Numbered from the stretch's first letter, positions 1 through 11,408 are shown. The stretch: 64,000 nt of DNA from Agromyces archimandritae (GCF_018024495.1 NZ_CP071696.1:992001-1056000), one strand, 5' to 3'. The notes: a model not told the origin generated them from the letters alone. Translations and numbers: made by a program.

Positions 1-3000
1 CAGGTCGTACGTCTGCTCGATGCCGCTGCCGTTCGTCACCTCGATCTCGTACGTCACCGTCCAATGGGCGGCATCGTCCGGCACGGCATCCTTCACCACC
101 GACTTCATCGCCGTCGGGAACGGTTCGGCCGTGTTCGTGATGCCGCAGGCCACGTTCGTGCCGGGCTCGATCGTCACGGTCGCCTCGGTCACCGTCGCAT
201 CGCCGCAGCCCCACGTGCCTGCCGTGTACCCCTGGAGATCGCTCTCCTCGCTCAGCTCGTAGTCGCCGGCGATCACGAGGACGTCCTGCACCCCGTCCAG
301 GCCGTTGCCCGAAACCGCGTCCTGGCCCGGGATGCCCTGGCCCGGGTCGGCGGTGAGGGTCCAGTCCTCGGGTTCTCCCGTACGCCCGGTGTCGCCGTTC
401 TCCACCGTCTTGGCGAGGCTGAGTCGCGCCACGGGGAGATCCTCGCAAGCGTCGGCCTCGAACGGCAGATCCGCGTGGGTCATGACAGCGGTATTGAGCA
501 GCCCGCCCCGGGCGTCCGGCTCGCATGCCGCGTCGGCCGGGTCGAAGCCGTCCCCGAGTACGACGTCGGCGGAGATCGTATAGGTGTGGATCGTCGGCCC
601 CTCGCCTGTGGCGGGAGGAATCGTCACATCGGTGACGAGCGTCGTCTCGCTCGTCCCGTTCCAGGCGGATGTGTCGAACCCGGCGTCGTTCGATGCCGTG
701 GCCACGACCGTCGACCCGTCGGGCAGGTCGAGGGCGTCGTCGAGGCTGTAGATCTGGTGGAGGGTGCTCGGGTTGCTCACCGTGAGCTCGTACTCGACGT
801 TCCATCGCCCGGCGTCCACGGGGGTGACCGAGACGGCGCGCTTCTCGACGAACGGGCGGGTCCGGTTCGTCATCACGCATTCGACACGGTCGCCGGGCTC
901 GATCGTGATCGCCGTCGGAGAGACGGTGACCGGTGCACCGATGACCGGAAGCCGTTGACAGGTGAACCTCTGCGGGACCCAAGCGGAATTCGGATCCTCC
1001 ACGATCGAGTACGTCTGCCCGGGCACGAGCGTGGGAAGCTCGCCCTGTCCGACTCCGTCGTCCGTCGCCACCCGGACGATGCGCTCCTCACTGGGCGGGA
1101 CCGTATCGACGATGAAGAAGAATTCGTCATCGGCGCCGAGAGCTTGCTTCTCGATCGTCCCCGTTCCCGGATCGGCCGTGTCGAGCGCCGTGCAGGCGAG
1201 CGTCTCCCCCGGCCCGACCGAGAAGTCCTCGGCGGACACATCGCTCGGGTCCCCGCCCGTGACGGCCGTGATCTCGCAGGAGATTCCCTCCTCGGTCCAT
1301 CCCGGGAGGTCCGTCTCGCTCAATCGGTAGCGTCGCTCGAGCTCGATGGGGAGGTCGACCGTTCCGGTCCCTCCGACCGTCGAAACCAAGACGCTGACCG
1401 GAGTCCCCGCTCCCTCGAGCGGGGTGAGCTCGAAGGTGAAGGTGCGGTCGGCTGCGGCGCCGACCGCACCGCTCGTCGTCTTCGTGAGGGTCGCGACCGG
1501 AGAAACGGCGGCGTTCGTATAGAAACACGTCGCCGCGCCCCCCTCCGGCAGCTCGACGTTCGCCGTTCCAGTCGCCTCGTCGGCCGACCACACCACATTG
1601 TCGCCGCAGGTGATGTCATCGACATACCAGCCGGCGACCGCCCCCTCGGTGATCTCGTACGATCCGCCGACGAGCGGGCTTCGGGAGGCTCCCGTGAGCT
1701 CCGACGGGGCGGGGCTGAGGACGAAAGGCTCGACCTCCTGCGGACCGGTGATCTCGAACGGGAACTCGAGCGGTTGGCCGCTCGGCGGAAGGTAGTTGAA
1801 CGGGTCGGAGAATTTCACGACGTGGATGGTGCCCGGTGCCGCGTTCGTGAAGAAGCACTGGACGACGTCGCCGGAGACGAGATCGAATGTCGCCGAACGG
1901 TCCTCTGTGGAGTAGATCACGTCGTCGCCCTGCACATTGCAGGAGAGCGCGGTGAGGACGGAACCCGAATCCGCCAGCTCGGTCACCGTGTATTCGCCCG
2001 GAGCGACGTTCTCGAACGTCTCGTGCGTCAGCGTTCCGTCACCGGGGGCTTCGATCGTGAACTCGTCGGCATCCGGCGGCAGCCAGCTCCCGGTGAAGCC
2101 GTACGGGCGGGTATCCGAGGTGTTGAATCCGACCGACTCCTTCGTGATCACGATCGTCGCCGCCGCATCCACATTCACGAAATCGCAATCGAGCACCGCG
2201 AACTGGTTGGGGATGAACCGGCTGAGTTCGACCGGTTCATCGCCGCCGGTGAAGCATCGGATCGACTCCACGGAGTACCCGGGCGGCCCGTCCTCCTGCA
2301 ATTCATAGGTGACACCCGGCCGGAGGTATCCGGACTCGCCGGACTCGCTGCCGATGACTTCGACGGGTCCGAGGCCCTCGGGAAGCGGGAGAGGCCCGAT
2401 CGGGACGGCACGGAGGGTGAAGTCTGCCGGGACCGCGCTCCCGCCGCTCGTGTTCTCCACATGCTTCCGCATGGTGATGGTCGCGGTGGCGTTCACGAGC
2501 TCGCAGTCGAGATGCTCGCCGATGCCGACCGACACCTCGCCGTCGGCGCCGTCCGTCGTGGGTGCGATACGGGTGCCGGCCGCATCGAGGAACGCACAGT
2601 CCCAGGCTCCGACGGCGCCCGGGGCGAGATCCGTGCTCGCGTGCCCGTTCGGGACGTAGATCGGATCCCCTCCGGTTTCGGAGAGCAGGTAGTTGACCGT
2701 GGGCGTGACCTCGCCGGTGACCTCTTCCGCCCCGCTGAAGCCGGTGATGGCCCCCGGCGGATGCGGGTTCGAGGGGCTGGATGCGCCGATCGTCGCAGTC
2801 AGAACGAAATCTTCCGCTTCGCCCGGGCCGTTGGCGACCGTTTTGCGCAGCGTCATGGTGCCGGCGCAGTCCACGAAGTTCACGACCTGGTACTGATTAG
2901 CACCGGCCTCCATCTCGAGGACGGTGCTGCCGTCGAATTCGACCGGCTCACCGCCCGACGGGGCGATGGTCGACCGGGTGAGTTCGCAGCCCGGCAGTTC

Positions 3001-4866
3001 GTTGACGATGTCCTCCGCGACCGTGACACTCTGCCCCGCCGCGAGGTTCTCGGTGCGTCCGCCCCACGGCGTCCGCGTACCGGCGACGGACAGATCCGCC
3101 GAGATCCCGCTCGGCTGGTTCGGGTCGGCGACGAGATCTCCGCCGTTGATCGACCAGGACTTGTCCACGATGAGGATCGCTTCATCCGAGGGCGCGCGAT
3201 TGAAGACGGTGCAGGTGATCTCGTCGAGCTGGTCGACGCTCACGGTGAATCCGGTGTCGCCGGTGTTCTGAACGGCGACCGGGTTGCCGTCCAGGTCGGT
3301 GCAGACCGCGTTCTGACCCAGGTACGGCACGTGCTCGAACCCGGACTGCACGCGTTCCGTCGCGGTGAAGTCGATGGGATCGACCTCGCCGAGCGGGTAG
3401 TCGATGGCGAAGTTCACCGCACCGGTGCCCTCTTCGGTCGTGCCGCTCGGCTTGTCGAGGCTGCCCGAAGCGACTGATGCGTCGAACGTCCACCCGGCGC
3501 TCGGCACCGCATCTTCGAAGTCGCCGTCCGCGGGAATCACCCGTTTGATGATGCTCACCGTGCCGGGGCACTCGGCCCGCGCCAGGGCCGCCATGACCTC
3601 GGCGGCCTCGGCATAATTACGGGTCGCGACGTAATCGAACTCGACCGCCGGCTGGCTGGGGTCATATGCGATCGGCCCGGAGATCGCGGCGAGGTTGACC
3701 GGATTGTTGACGAGCGCCGCCCCGACGCCGATCCCGACGATTCGCTGGCCCGAGGTCCCGTCGGCGTTCAGCGCAGCCTTGACCTTGTTCGCCGAGAAGA
3801 TGCCGTTCTCGATCTCCTTGAACCGCGCCGTAGACCCGGGGCCGACCGCCCCGGTCTCGGAGCGCGTCGGGTTGCCATCGGTCACGACGATCACCCGGTC
3901 GAACCCGCTGCCGACCTGTGCGAGCCCCCGATCCCAGTTGGTGGCTTCGCTCGTCCGCGCGTCGTAGCTGGCGATCCGGTTGAGGACGGTATCGGCGCTC
4001 GCCTGCGTCGACACCGAGGTCAGAGCCAGGTTCTCGCCGGCGACGCGCGGGGCGTTCGTGCCGAAGGTGTAGAGCGCGACCCGGGACGGCGTACCGACCA
4101 GTGCCTGCACGGCACTGCGTGCGGCGTTGCGGAGGTCCGTGATCGCGCTGTTGACCGAGCTGGACAGGTCGAGGACGATCGCGACGTCGATGCCGCACGA
4201 CTCCTGCCGCGGCGGATTCGCGCGGCTGGACTGCCAGATGCCCGAAGACGATCGCGCGAGGGTGTTCGTATTGCTCGTCTGCGTCATGAAGGCAGCCGTA
4301 GGCTGGGCGCCCCCGGCGGTCGTGCCCGTATAGGCCGTACCGCTCGTATACGTCTGCCCCCCGACCAGTCGCGGAGTCGGGAACTGATAGTCCACGATGG
4401 TCGCGCCCGCCCCGGTCGCCAGTTGCTGGTTCATCAGGTATCCATCGGGGGCGGCCGTCTGCCGAACCCAGAGACTGGAATACTCGGCGACTTCGCCGGA
4501 GTCCGTGCCGATGGGGATGGAGAAGGTGCACACGCCCGAGGAATCAGAGGTGCAGGACGCCCACGGGTCCGTCCGGAGTGCGCCCGTTTCGGAGTCGGCG
4601 AGGCCGAGCACGACGCCTTCGAGTCCGGAGACGCCATTGCCGGTGGCTGCACGATCGGAGCCGGTCGAGACCTGCACCAGGGCGATTCCCGCGTTCGGCA
4701 ACTGCGGAGGATCGATGACCGGCGGATCGCTCGGCGGCTCCGGGGCATCCGCGATCGCCGCCGAGCCGTCCGAGGCCGTGACCGTGAGCACTCCGCCAAC
4801 CAGCACCGTGGACAGCGCGACCGCAAGCACCGCCAGCGCATGCCTGCTCGCAGTACGAGCCCCCAC
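1..4866 (-). CDS. Large secreted VWA / DUF5979-repeat surface protein (C-terminus beyond left edge)
   Basis: The reverse strand is open from a GTG at 4866 to the left edge, 1,622 codons with no stop. A purine-rich AGGGGGG lies about 8 bases before the GTG; an in-frame GTG at 4875 is the alternative start. Residues 1-40 form a signal peptide (basic start, then a long Ala/Val/Leu stretch). A von Willebrand A domain follows at about residues 225-400, with the MIDAS motif DLSSS at 233-237 and a later VVTDGNP strand. The rest is a chain of roughly 100-residue beta-sandwich repeats with paired cysteines and phrases such as YTVTEL and CxFTN, typical of DUF5979/SpaA-like stalk domains. The likely role is an exported wall-attached adhesin or stalk. 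The anchor is not visible because the C-terminus is missing. The two strong plus-strand open frames here are shadows. Confidence 0.85.
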   Translation of the reverse strand, partial: MGARTASRHALAVLAVALSTVLVGGVLTVTASDGSAAIADAPEPPSDPPVIDPPQLPNAGIALVQVSTGSDRAATGNGVSGLEGVVLGLADSETGALRTDPWASCTSDSSGVCTFSIPIGTDSGEVAEYSSLWVRQTAAPDGYLMNQQLATGAGATIVDYQFPTPRLVGGQTYTSGTAYTGTTAGGAQPTAAFMTQTSNTNTLARSSSGIWQSSRANPPRQESCGIDVAIVLDLSSSVNSAITDLRNAARSAVQALVGTPSRVALYTFGTNAPRVAGENLALTSVSTQASADTVLNRIASYDARTSEATNWDRGLAQVGSGFDRVIVVTDGNPTRSETGAVGPGSTARFKEIENGIFSANKVKAALNADGTSGQRIVGIGVGAALVNNPVNLAAISGPIAYDPSQPAVEFDYVATRNYAEAAEVMAALARAECPGTVSIIKRVIPADGDFEDAVPSAGWTFDASVASGSLDKPSGTTEEGTGAVNFAIDYPLGEVDPIDFTATERVQSGFEHVPYLGQNAVCTDLDGNPVAVQNTGDTGFTVSVDQLDEITCTVFNRAPSDEAILIVDKSWSINGGDLVADPNQPSGISADLSVAGTRTPWGGRTENLAAGQSVTVAEDIVNELPGCELTRSTIAPSGGEPVEFDGSTVLEMEAGANQYQVVNFVDCAGTMTLRKTVANGPGEAEDFVLTATIGASSPSNPHPPGAITGFSGAEEVTGEVTPTVNYLLSETGGDPIYVPNGHASTDLAPGAVGAWDCAFLDAAGTRIAPTTDGADGEVSVGIGEHLDCELVNATATITMRKHVENTSGGSAVPADFTLRAVPIGPLPLPEGLGPVEVIGSESGESGYLRPGVTYELQEDGPPGYSVESIRCFTGGDEPVELSRFIPNQFAVLDCDFVNVDAAATIVITKESVGFNTSDTRPYGFTGSWLPPDADEFTIEAPGDGTLTHETFENVAPGEYTVTELADSGSVLTALSCNVQGDDVIYSTEDRSATFDLVSGDVVQCFFTNAAPGTIHVVKFSDPFNYLPPSGQPLEFPFEITGPQEVEPFVLSPAPSELTGASRSPLVGGSYEITEGAVAGWYVDDITCGDNVVWSADEATGTANVELPEGGAATCFYTNAAVSPVATLTKTTSGAVGAAADRTFTFELTPLEGAGTPVSVLVSTVGGTGTVDLPIELERRYRLSETDLPGWTEEGISCEITAVTGGDPSDVSAEDFSVGPGETLACTALDTADPGTGTIEKQALGADDEFFFIVDTVPPSEERIVRVATDDGVGQGELPTLVPGQTYSIVEDPNSAWVPQRFTCQRLPVIGAPVTVSPTAITIEPGDRVECVMTNRTRPFVEKRAVSVTPVDAGRWNVEYELTVSNPSTLHQIYSLDDALDLPDGSTVVATASNDAGFDTSAWNGTSETTLVTDVTIPPATGEGPTIHTYTISADVVLGDGFDPADAACEPDARGGLLNTAVMTHADLPFEADACEDLPVARLSLAKTVENGDTGRTGEPEDWTLTADPGQGIPGQDAVSGNGLDGVQDVLVIAGDYELSEESDLQGYTAGTWGCGDATVTEATVTIEPGTNVACGITNTAEPFPTAMKSVVKDAVPDDAAHWTVTYEIEVTNGSGIEQTYDL

Positions 4867-4925
4867 CTGAGCCACCCCCCTGGCATCGACGGCTCGATCG
4901 AACCTCCGATCCGATCGACCCCGCC

Positions 4926-4931
4926 AACATA
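4926..4931 (-). promoter_or_regulatory. Possible -10 box for the VWA surface protein gene
   Basis: Reverse-strand TATGTT fits the actinobacterial TANNNT -10 box and sits about 60 bases before the GTG start at 4866. The base run 17 upstream has no clear TTG-type -35. This is a plausible but weak promoter call. Confidence 0.3.
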
Positions 4932-5005
4932 GCAGAGTCCTCATACACCGGTCGACACTGCGCGCCGACCTCGCCGAGACCGAGACCGCCCCCCGGAAAC
5001 GGAAC

Positions 5006-5039
5006 GAGCGGGGCCGCAGCCGAAGCTGCGACCCCGCTC
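5006..5039 (-). terminator. Terminator downstream of tuf
   Basis: Two 15-base arms (5006-5020 and 5025-5039) enclose a 4-base loop. Read on the minus strand the loop is TTCG closed by C-G, a classic stable tetraloop, and the single imperfection becomes a G-U pair. On the plus strand the same position is a C-A mismatch, so the hairpin fits leftward transcription. It lies 19 bases beyond the tuf stop. No clear U tract follows. Confidence 0.8.
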
Positions 5040-5057
5040 GAGATCGGTAAGCGGAAC

Positions 5058-6251
5058 TTACTTGATGATCTTGGTGACCGTACCGGCACCGACCGTGCGG
5101 CCACCCTCGCGGATGGCGAAGCCGAGGCCCTCCTCCATGGCGATCGGCTGGATGAGCTCGACCGTCATGTCGGTGGTGTCGCCGGGCATGACCATCTCGG
5201 TGCCCTCGGGCAGCGTGATGACGCCGGTGACGTCCGTGGTGCGGAAGTAGAACTGCGGACGGTAGTTCGCGTAGAACGGGTTGTGACGGCCGCCCTCGTC
5301 CTTCGAGAGGATGTAGGCAGTGCCCTCGAAGTTGGTGTGGGGGGTGACCGAACCCGGCTGCACGACGACCTGGCCGCGCTCGACGTCCTCGCGCTTGGTG
5401 CCGCGGAGCAGGAGACCGCAGTTCTCGCCGGCCCAGGCCTCGTCGAGCTGCTTGTGGAACATCTCGATGCCCGTGACCGTGGTCTTCTGCGTCGGGCGGA
5501 TGCCGACGATCTCGACCTCGGAGTTGATCTTCAGCGTGCCGCGCTCGGCGCGACCCGTGACGACCGTGCCACGACCGGTGATGGTGAAGACGTCCTCGAT
5601 GGGCATGAGGAACGGCTTGTCCTTGTCGCGCACCGGGTCGGGGATCGACTCGTCGACGGCGTCCATGAGGTCGAGGACCGACTGGACCCACTTCTCGTCG
5701 CCCTCGAGGGCCTTCAGGCCCGAGACGCGGATGACGGGAGCGTCGTCGCCGGGGAAGCCCTGCGAGGAGAGGAGCTCGCGGACCTCGAGCTCGACGAGCT
5801 CCAGGATCTCCTCGTCGTCGACCATGTCGGACTTGTTCAGCGCGACCAGCAGGTACGGCACGCCGACCTGCTTGGCGAGCAGGACGTGCTCACGCGTCTG
5901 GGCCATCGGGCCGTCGGTGGCGGCGACCACGAGGATCGCACCGTCCATCTGAGCAGCGCCGGTGATCATGTTCTTGATGTAGTCGGCGTGACCCGGGGCG
6001 TCGACGTGCGCGTAGTGGCGCTTCGGCGTCTCGTACTCGACGTGCGAGATGTTGATCGTGATGCCGCGCTGGCGCTCTTCGGGTGCCGAGTCGATCGACG
6101 CGAAGTCGCGCGAGACGTTGACGTCCGACGGGAACTTGTCGGCGAGCACCTTCGAGATCGCAGCGGTGAGCGTGGTCTTGCCGTGGTCGACGTGACCGAT
6201 CGTACCGATGTTGACGTGCGGCTTGGTCCGCTCGAACTTGGCCTTAGCCAC
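5058..6251 (-). CDS. tuf: Elongation factor Tu
   Basis: This 397-residue GTPase delivers aminoacyl-tRNA to the ribosome. The N-terminus has the P-loop GHVDHGKT at about residues 19-26, followed by the switch II motif DAPGH and the guanine-specificity motif NKSD. The C-terminus ends normally in [10 protein letters not shown]. The start is a GTG at 6251 preceded by GAGGAGG at a good distance. It is the last gene of the str operon, 113 bases downstream of fusA, and is followed by the hairpin at 5006-5039. Length and motifs are standard and nothing is missing. Confidence 0.99.
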   Translation of the reverse strand: MAKAKFERTKPHVNIGTIGHVDHGKTTLTAAISKVLADKFPSDVNVSRDFASIDSAPEERQRGITINISHVEYETPKRHYAHVDAPGHADYIKNMITGAAQMDGAILVVAATDGPMAQTREHVLLAKQVGVPYLLVALNKSDMVDDEEILELVELEVRELLSSQGFPGDDAPVIRVSGLKALEGDEKWVQSVLDLMDAVDESIPDPVRDKDKPFLMPIEDVFTITGRGTVVTGRAERGTLKINSEVEIVGIRPTQKTTVTGIEMFHKQLDEAWAGENCGLLLRGTKREDVERGQVVVQPGSVTPHTNFEGTAYILSKDEGGRHNPFYANYRPQFYFRTTDVTGVITLPEGTEMVMPGDTTDMTVELIQPIAMEEGLGFAIREGGRTVGAGTVTKIIK

Positions 6252-6364
6252 TGTGGGTCCTCCTCAGGACTCTCATGCAGGCCCGTCGAGCGCTGGATTG
6301 CGCTCGTGGACATGCGGGGTTGTGTTGATATGTTACGCGACCCGGCTGGATCGTGCTGTGCGGG

Positions 6365-8509
6365 CTATTCGCCCTTGTTCTTCTGGACGATCTCGTCGGC
6401 AACCGCCTTCGGGACCTCCGCGTAGCTCTCGAACTCCATCGAGTACACGGCACGGCCCGAGGTCTTCGACCGCAGGTCGCCGATGTATCCGAACATCTCC
6501 GAGAGGGGGACGTTGGCACGGATCACCTTGACGCCGGCCGCGTCCTCCATCGACTGGATCTGTCCGCGACGCGAGTTCAGGTCGCCGATGACGTCACCCA
6601 TGTATTCCTCAGGGGTGCGCACCTCGACGGCCATGAGCGGCTCGAGCAGAACCGGGTTCGCCTTGCGAGCGGCTTCCTTGAAGCCCATCGATCCGGCGAT
6701 CTTGAACGCCATCTCCGAGGAGTCGACGTCGTGGGCGGCGCCGTCGAGCAGGATTGCCTTGACGCCGACCATCGGATAGCCGGCCAGGATGCCGTACTGC
6801 ATCGCATCCTGGAACCCGGCGTCGACCGAGGGGATGTACTCGCGCGGAACGCGGCCACCGGTGACCTTGTTCTCGAACTCGTACGTCGTCTCGGCCGTGA
6901 CCTCGAGCGGCTCGATCGCGAACTGGATCTTCGCGAACTGACCGGAACCGCCCGTCTGCTTCTTGTGCGTGTAGTCGTGCTTCTCGACCGCGCGCTTGAT
7001 CGTCTCGCGGTAGGCGACCTGGGGCTTGCCCACGTTCGCCTCGACCTTGAACTCGCGCTTCATGCGGTCGACGAGGATGTCGAGGTGCAGCTCGCCCATG
7101 CCCTTGATGACCGTCTGGCCGGTCTCGGGATTCAGCTCCGTGCGGAACGTCGGGTCCTCTTCGGCGAGCTTCTGGATCGCCGTGCCGAGCTTCTCCTGGT
7201 CGGCCTTGGTCTTCGGCTCGATCGCGACCTCGATGACGGGCTCCGGGAAGGTCATCGACTCGAGGACGATCTGGTTGTCCGGGTCGCACAGGGTGTCGCC
7301 GGTCGTGGTGTCCTTCAGACCGATGACGGCGTAGATGTTGCCCGCCGTGACCGAGTCGATCGGGATCTCCTTGTTGGCGTGCATCTGGAAGATCTTGCCG
7401 ATGCGCTCCTTCTTGCCCTTGGTCGAGTTGATGACCTGGGCGCCGGAGTCGAGGTGGCCCGAGTAGACGCGCACGTAGGTGAGGCGACCGAAGAACGGGT
7501 GCACCGCGACCTTGAAGGCGAGCGCCGAGAACGGGTCGTTCGCGTCGGCGTGGCGGATGAGGACCTCGTCCTCGTTGCGGGGGTTGCGACCCTCGATGGC
7601 CGGCACGTCCAGCGGCGACGGCAGGTAGTCCACGACCGCGTCGAGCATCGGCTGCACGCCGCGGTTCTTGAACGCGGAGCCGCAGAGCACCGGGTAGATC
7701 TCGTTGTTGACGGTGAGCTTGCGGATCGCGCCCTTGATCTCGGCGACCGTGAGCTCCTCGCCGCCGAAGAACTTCTCGAGCAGCTCGTCGCTCGTCTCGG
7801 CGACGGTCTCCAGGAGCTGCTGGCGGTACTGCTCCGCCTTCTCCTTGAGGTCGGCCGGGATCTCCTGCACCTCGTACTTGGCGCCCATCGTCACGTCGCC
7901 CTTGGCGTCGCCGGGCCACACCAGGGCCCGCATCTCGATGAGATCCACGACGCCGACGAAGTCGGACTCGGAGCCGATCGGCAGCTGCAGCACGAGCGGC
8001 TTCGCGCCGAGGCGCGAGATGATCGTGTCGACCGTGAAGTAGAAGTCGGCACCGAGCTTGTCCATCTTGTTGACGAAGCAGATGCGCGGCACGTCGTACT
8101 TGTCGGCCTGACGCCACACGGTCTCGGACTGGGGCTCGACGCCCTCCTTGCCGTCGAAGACGGCGACGGCGCCGTCGAGGACGCGCAGCGACCGCTCCAC
8201 CTCGACGGTGAAGTCGACGTGGCCGGGGGTGTCGATGATGTTGATCTGGTTCCGGTTGGCGGCGTTGTTCGCGCCGTAGGTCGGAGCCCAGAAACAGGTG
8301 ACCGCGGCCGACGTGATCGTGATGCCGCGCTCCTTCTCCTGCTCCATCCAGTCGGTCGTCGAGGCGCCGTCGTGGGTCTCGCCGATCTTGTGGTTCACGC
8401 CCGTGTAGAACAGGATGCGCTCGGTGGTGGTGGTCTTGCCGGCATCGATGTGGGCCATGATGCCGATGTTGCGGACCTTGCTCAGGTCTGTGAGCACGTC
8501 TTGTGCCAC
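6365..8509 (-). CDS. fusA: Elongation factor G
   Basis: This 714-residue translocase GTPase catalyses ribosomal translocation and, with RRF, recycling. The P-loop AHIDAGKT is near residues 20-27, with DTPGHVDF and NKMD motifs following, then the usual domains II-V ending in the [15 protein letters not shown] tail. The start is a GTG at 8509 with GGAGG about 6 bases upstream. It lies third in the str operon, 73 bases after rpsG, and that gap holds a perfect hairpin (8547-8577). Sequence and length are those of a normal full-length EF-G. Confidence 0.99.
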   Translation of the reverse strand: MAQDVLTDLSKVRNIGIMAHIDAGKTTTTERILFYTGVNHKIGETHDGASTTDWMEQEKERGITITSAAVTCFWAPTYGANNAANRNQINIIDTPGHVDFTVEVERSLRVLDGAVAVFDGKEGVEPQSETVWRQADKYDVPRICFVNKMDKLGADFYFTVDTIISRLGAKPLVLQLPIGSESDFVGVVDLIEMRALVWPGDAKGDVTMGAKYEVQEIPADLKEKAEQYRQQLLETVAETSDELLEKFFGGEELTVAEIKGAIRKLTVNNEIYPVLCGSAFKNRGVQPMLDAVVDYLPSPLDVPAIEGRNPRNEDEVLIRHADANDPFSALAFKVAVHPFFGRLTYVRVYSGHLDSGAQVINSTKGKKERIGKIFQMHANKEIPIDSVTAGNIYAVIGLKDTTTGDTLCDPDNQIVLESMTFPEPVIEVAIEPKTKADQEKLGTAIQKLAEEDPTFRTELNPETGQTVIKGMGELHLDILVDRMKREFKVEANVGKPQVAYRETIKRAVEKHDYTHKKQTGGSGQFAKIQFAIEPLEVTAETTYEFENKVTGGRVPREYIPSVDAGFQDAMQYGILAGYPMVGVKAILLDGAAHDVDSSEMAFKIAGSMGFKEAARKANPVLLEPLMAVEVRTPEEYMGDVIGDLNSRRGQIQSMEDAAGVKVIRANVPLSEMFGYIGDLRSKTSGRAVYSMEFESYAEVPKAVADEIVQKNKGE

Positions 8510-8546
8510 GGGGTTCCTCCGGAAGGTTCAGGAAGCGAATCTGGTG

Positions 8547-8577
8547 CGGCGGCCGGGCGTAGAGCGCCCGGCCGCCG
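8547..8577 (-). promoter_or_regulatory. Perfect 13-bp hairpin between rpsG and fusA
   Basis: Arms at 8547-8559 and 8565-8577 are perfectly complementary, with a 5-base loop. There is no U tract, and the downstream gene is essential and co-transcribed, so partial termination, an RNA-processing site or a stability element is more likely than full termination. Confidence 0.6.
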
Positions 8578-8582
8578 GGCGA

Positions 8583-9053
8583 CTACCAGCGGTAGTGCGC
8601 GAAGGCGCGGTTGGACTCGGCCATCTTGTGGGTGTCCTCGCGACGCTTCACGGCGGCGCCGAGGCTGTTCGAGGCGTCGAGGATCTCGTTGGTGAGACGC
8701 TCGGTCATCGTCTTCTCGCGACGGGCCTTCGCGTAGCTCGTGAGCCAGCGGAGGGCGAGCGTGTTCGCACGGTGGGGCTTGACCTCGACGGGGACCTGGT
8801 AGGTCGAGCCGCCGACGCGGCGCGAACGCACCTCGAGGGTGGGGCGCACGTTGTCGAGGGCCTTCTTCAGCACGACGACCGCATCCTGGCCGGACTTGGA
8901 GGCGACGTTCTCCAGCGCGTCGTAGACGATGCGCTGGGCGAGGTCCTTCTTGCCGTCGATGAGGATCTTGTTGACGAGCTGGCTCACGACCGGCGAGCTG
9001 TAGACCGGGTCGGCGACGACGGGGCGCTTCGGAGCGGGTCCCTTGCGAGGCAT
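8583..9053 (-). CDS. rpsG: 30S ribosomal protein S7
   Basis: This 156-residue protein initiates assembly of the 16S rRNA 3' domain. The translation starts [10 protein letters not shown], contains the conserved [12 protein letters not shown] and ALRWL segments and ends HYRW, as in other actinobacterial S7. I chose the ATG at 9053, which overlaps the rpsL stop (TAATG), rather than the longer open frame starting at 9329, because the extra residues are rpsL sequence read out of frame. It is translationally coupled to rpsL. Confidence 0.99.
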   Translation of the reverse strand: MPRKGPAPKRPVVADPVYSSPVVSQLVNKILIDGKKDLAQRIVYDALENVASKSGQDAVVVLKKALDNVRPTLEVRSRRVGGSTYQVPVEVKPHRANTLALRWLTSYAKARREKTMTERLTNEILDASNSLGAAVKRREDTHKMAESNRAFAHYRW

Positions 9054-9427
9054 TACTTCTTCTCCATCTTCGCGCCGTAGCGGCTGCGGGCCTGCTTGCG
9101 GTTCTTGACGGCCTGCGTGTCGAGCGCGCCGCGGATGATCTTGTAGCGCACGCCGGGGAGGTCCTTCACACGACCGCCGCGGACGAGCACCATCGAGTGC
9201 TCCTGCAGGTTGTGGCCCTCGCCGGGGATGTAGGCGGTGACCTCGGTGCCGTTGGACAGCTTCACGCGGGCGACCTTGCGAAGCGCCGAGTTCGGCTTCT
9301 TCGGGGTGGTGGTGTACACACGCGTGCACACGCCGCGCTGCTGGGGGTTGGCCTTCAGGGCGGGCGCCTTGGTCTTGGTGACCTTGGGCGTGCGACCCTT
9401 GCGGACCAACTGCTGAATAGTTGGCAC
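9053..9427 (-). CDS. rpsL: 30S ribosomal protein S12
   Basis: This 124-residue decoding-centre protein begins [12 protein letters not shown]. The GTG at 9427 is preceded by AAGGAG with good spacing; the longer frame from 9517 adds 30 residues of leader that do not belong to S12. The lysines that mutate to streptomycin resistance are wild type: the TTPKKPNSA and GRVKDLPG loops are intact. It is the first gene of the str operon, with a promoter at 9625-9653 and a leader of about 190 bases. Confidence 0.99.
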   Translation of the reverse strand: MPTIQQLVRKGRTPKVTKTKAPALKANPQQRGVCTRVYTTTPKKPNSALRKVARVKLSNGTEVTAYIPGEGHNLQEHSMVLVRGGRVKDLPGVRYKIIRGALDTQAVKNRKQARSRYGAKMEKK

Positions 9428-9624
9428 TGCTTCTCCTTGTTCGTGCTGCACGGTGACAGCGGTGATGAATGTCACATCATGACCCACCGGCCGCGCAGAG
9501 CTGCGGGGCCGTGTCATGGTGGGTATGCCGTGGGGGACACCGATCGCGGTTCCCTGATGCGGTCCGAGGTTGGCTCTCCCGTGCGGGCACGGTTCGAGCG
9601 CGCCACGAAGCGCACACCCGATCT

Positions 9625-9653
9625 ATGATAATCGGGCGGCTCGCCCCGGTCAA
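9625..9653 (-). promoter_or_regulatory. str operon promoter (sigma-70-like)
   Basis: On the minus strand TTGACC (9648-9653) is followed after exactly 17 bases by TATCAT (9625-9630). The match and spacing are near consensus. Transcription would start near 9618, giving rpsL a leader of about 190 bases. That leader holds imperfect inverted repeats around 9481-9525 (ACCCACC and GGTGGGT arms) that could serve ribosomal-protein autoregulation; this role is inferred. Confidence 0.8.
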
Positions 9654-9678
9654 ATGACTGCGCGAGTGGATGCCCGGC

Positions 9679-10329
9679 TCACCAGTTCGGGCCGCCCGGG
9701 GCATCCAGTTCGCGATCCAGGTCGGCCAGGAGCTCCGCGATCTGCGGCTCGACGAGCTCGTCGACGGCCCGGTCGATGCGCTCGCGGTGCCGGACGAGCT
9801 CGGCGCAGATGCGCCGCCCCACCTGCTTGGCGAACTCGTCGGCGAGGCGCACCTCGTCGCGCAGCGCCGCCTTCTCGTCGGCGCTGAACGGGCGCGGCGC
9901 GGGCTCGGCCGCCTCGGCGGCCGTCTCGGCCTCGAGCCCGCCGAGGGTGAAGAGGAACGGCTGGCCCGGCGTCTCCTCCGGGTCGAGCTCGAGACCGCGG
10001 TACTCGGGGTCCAGCCCCTCCCCCGCACGGTACGGGCGGCGCGACTTGCGCTCCTCGGAGAGGCGGATCTCACGGGCGAGCATCGGGAGGTTCCGCTCCG
10101 TGTATTCATCGACGGCGTGGTCGACGATGGCCTTCATGCGCATCGAGAACGCATGCTGCACCGGATGCGGCACGTCCTCGTCCAGACCGGCGGCGGCGAG
10201 CACGGGCGAGCCGAAGCAGCGCCGGCACAGGCGCACCCGCCCGCGATGGGTACCCGGGCGCCATCGGGGCAGCCACGACATCCAGCTGTCGACCTCGTGG
10301 CTGACGCGGGCTTCGACCGACCCTTCCAT
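9679..10329 (-). CDS. Conserved hypothetical protein, charged and helical
   Basis: This 216-residue soluble protein matches no family I recognise. The N-terminus has a Trp-rich stretch (SWMSWLPRW) and one CRRC pair near residue 35; the remainder is charged and probably helical, ending with repeated ELLADLDREL-type segments. I chose the ATG at 10329 because a TAGGCT -10 box ends 7 bases upstream, the leaderless pattern seen at other genes here. The GTG at 10332 is only 4 bases from that box. The TAG of the -10 box is also the stop codon of the upstream gene. Its position beside the T7SS locus suggests but does not prove a link. Confidence 0.75.
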   Translation of the reverse strand: MEGSVEARVSHEVDSWMSWLPRWRPGTHRGRVRLCRRCFGSPVLAAAGLDEDVPHPVQHAFSMRMKAIVDHAVDEYTERNLPMLAREIRLSEERKSRRPYRAGEGLDPEYRGLELDPEETPGQPFLFTLGGLEAETAAEAAEPAPRPFSADEKAALRDEVRLADEFAKQVGRRICAELVRHRERIDRAVDELVEPQIAELLADLDRELDAPGGPNW

Positions 10330-10339
10330 CACGGCCAGC

Positions 10340-11317
10340 CTATCGACCGGACCCGCCGGCCCGCCCGTCGCCCAGCACCTCGCCGAGCAGTTCTCCGAGG
10401 CAGATGGCGCCCGGCGCGACCGATTCGAGCTTCGCCCGCTCGGCGGACGTCAGCCGGCCGGCGGCCAGAAGCGCGTCGAGGCGACGACGCCGCTCTTCGA
10501 CGACGGCGCGGAGCGCGGTGCCGTCCCCGTCGACCGCGAGCCCCTGCGTCGCCGCATGGCGCGCCTCGGCCAGCGCCCGATCGAGCGCATCCCTCGCCTG
10601 CCGCAGCTCGGCGGTCTCCTCCTCGAGCAGACGTCGGCAGCGGCTCGCCGTCACCCGATCCATCACCGCGAAGACGACGACCGCGAGGCACGCCAGTGCG
10701 GCCGCCGCCAGGCACGGGGCCGCGCGGAGCCATCCGCCCTCGATCGCGATCTGCACGGACGCCGCCGCGACCGCGGCCAGCAGCACCGCGGCGGCCCAGG
10801 CCGCCCAGCGCGGCGCGCCGAGGGCCCGCCGCCCACGGCCCACCGCGACGGCGGCGACGAGCGCGGTGCCGCCTGCGATGCCCGTGAGCGCCGCGGCCGC
10901 CCAGAGCGGCCACTCCGAGGCCGTCCGCTCGATCGCGACGACCACGACGACCCCGAGCGCGACGGCCGAAGGCACGAGGAGCGCGAGGGAGACGAGGCCC
11001 GCCCCCATGCGGCCGAGGCGCGGGCCGTGGGCCTCCTCCTGCTCGGTGATCTGCGCGACGATGCGGGCGCCGTCGTGGGCGTCGGCGATCCGCTCGGCCG
11101 CCGCGGTGAACGCAGCGGTCTCGCGTTCGAAGGCCGCAGCCAGCTCCGGGTCGGCGAGAAAGGCCTCGCGTTCCGCGGTCGCGAGATCGCGCTCGAGCCG
11201 CGCCCGGCGTTCCGCCGGCCGGCCCGCCCGCCGTATCGGGCGCCTGCCGCGAGCCCGGTCCCGGCCGCGCGGGCGCCCGCGCGCGTCAGCGATCCCCTCC
11301 GCCATGGATCCCCCCAT
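10340..11317 (-). CDS. Four-helix membrane protein at the end of the T7SS locus
   Basis: About 325 residues. The N-terminal 110 residues are charged and helical. Four hydrophobic segments follow (about 125-225), then a long coiled-coil-like C-terminal tail with an LRAVVEERRRRLDALL stretch. This layout matches the last genes of both T7SS cassettes (11824-12720 and 40299-41081). The ATG at 11317 begins MGGSMAEG; the in-frame ATG at 11305 has GGGGGG upstream and may be the true start. It is separated from the WXG100 gene by a terminator, so it probably has its own promoter. Function unknown. Confidence 0.7.
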   Translation of the reverse strand: MGGSMAEGIADARGRPRGRDRARGRRPIRRAGRPAERRARLERDLATAEREAFLADPELAAAFERETAAFTAAAERIADAHDGARIVAQITEQEEAHGPRLGRMGAGLVSLALLVPSAVALGVVVVVAIERTASEWPLWAAAALTGIAGGTALVAAVAVGRGRRALGAPRWAAWAAAVLLAAVAAASVQIAIEGGWLRAAPCLAAAALACLAVVVFAVMDRVTASRCRRLLEEETAELRQARDALDRALAEARHAATQGLAVDGDGTALRAVVEERRRRLDALLAAGRLTSAERAKLESVAPGAICLGELLGEVLGDGRAGGSGR

Positions 11318-11377
11318 CCACCCTCTCCATGCTGCCGTAGGACGGGCCGTTCCGAAAGGGGCGGCCGGGAACGCGAA

Positions 11378-11408
11378 AGCGGGGACGGACCCTCGGTCCG
11401 CCCCCGCT
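11378..11408 (-). terminator. Terminator after the WXG100 gene
   Basis: Arms of 14 bases at 11378-11391 and 11395-11408 enclose a 3-base loop. The single imperfection is a G-U pair on the minus-strand transcript. It lies 20 bases after the WXG100 stop and separates it from the next membrane-protein gene. Confidence 0.75.

Noticed and set aside
64-3477. 1,137-codon plus-strand open frame opposite the surface protein
   Set aside because: Arg/Asp/Val-rich composition without domains, a mirror of the Asp/Val/Thr-rich repeats on the other strand. The reverse frame has a signal peptide, VWA motifs and cysteine-paired repeats.
6252-6364. Separate tuf promoter in the fusA-tuf gap
   Set aside because: A TAACAT box is present on the minus strand but no acceptable -35 at 16-18 bases; too weak to list.
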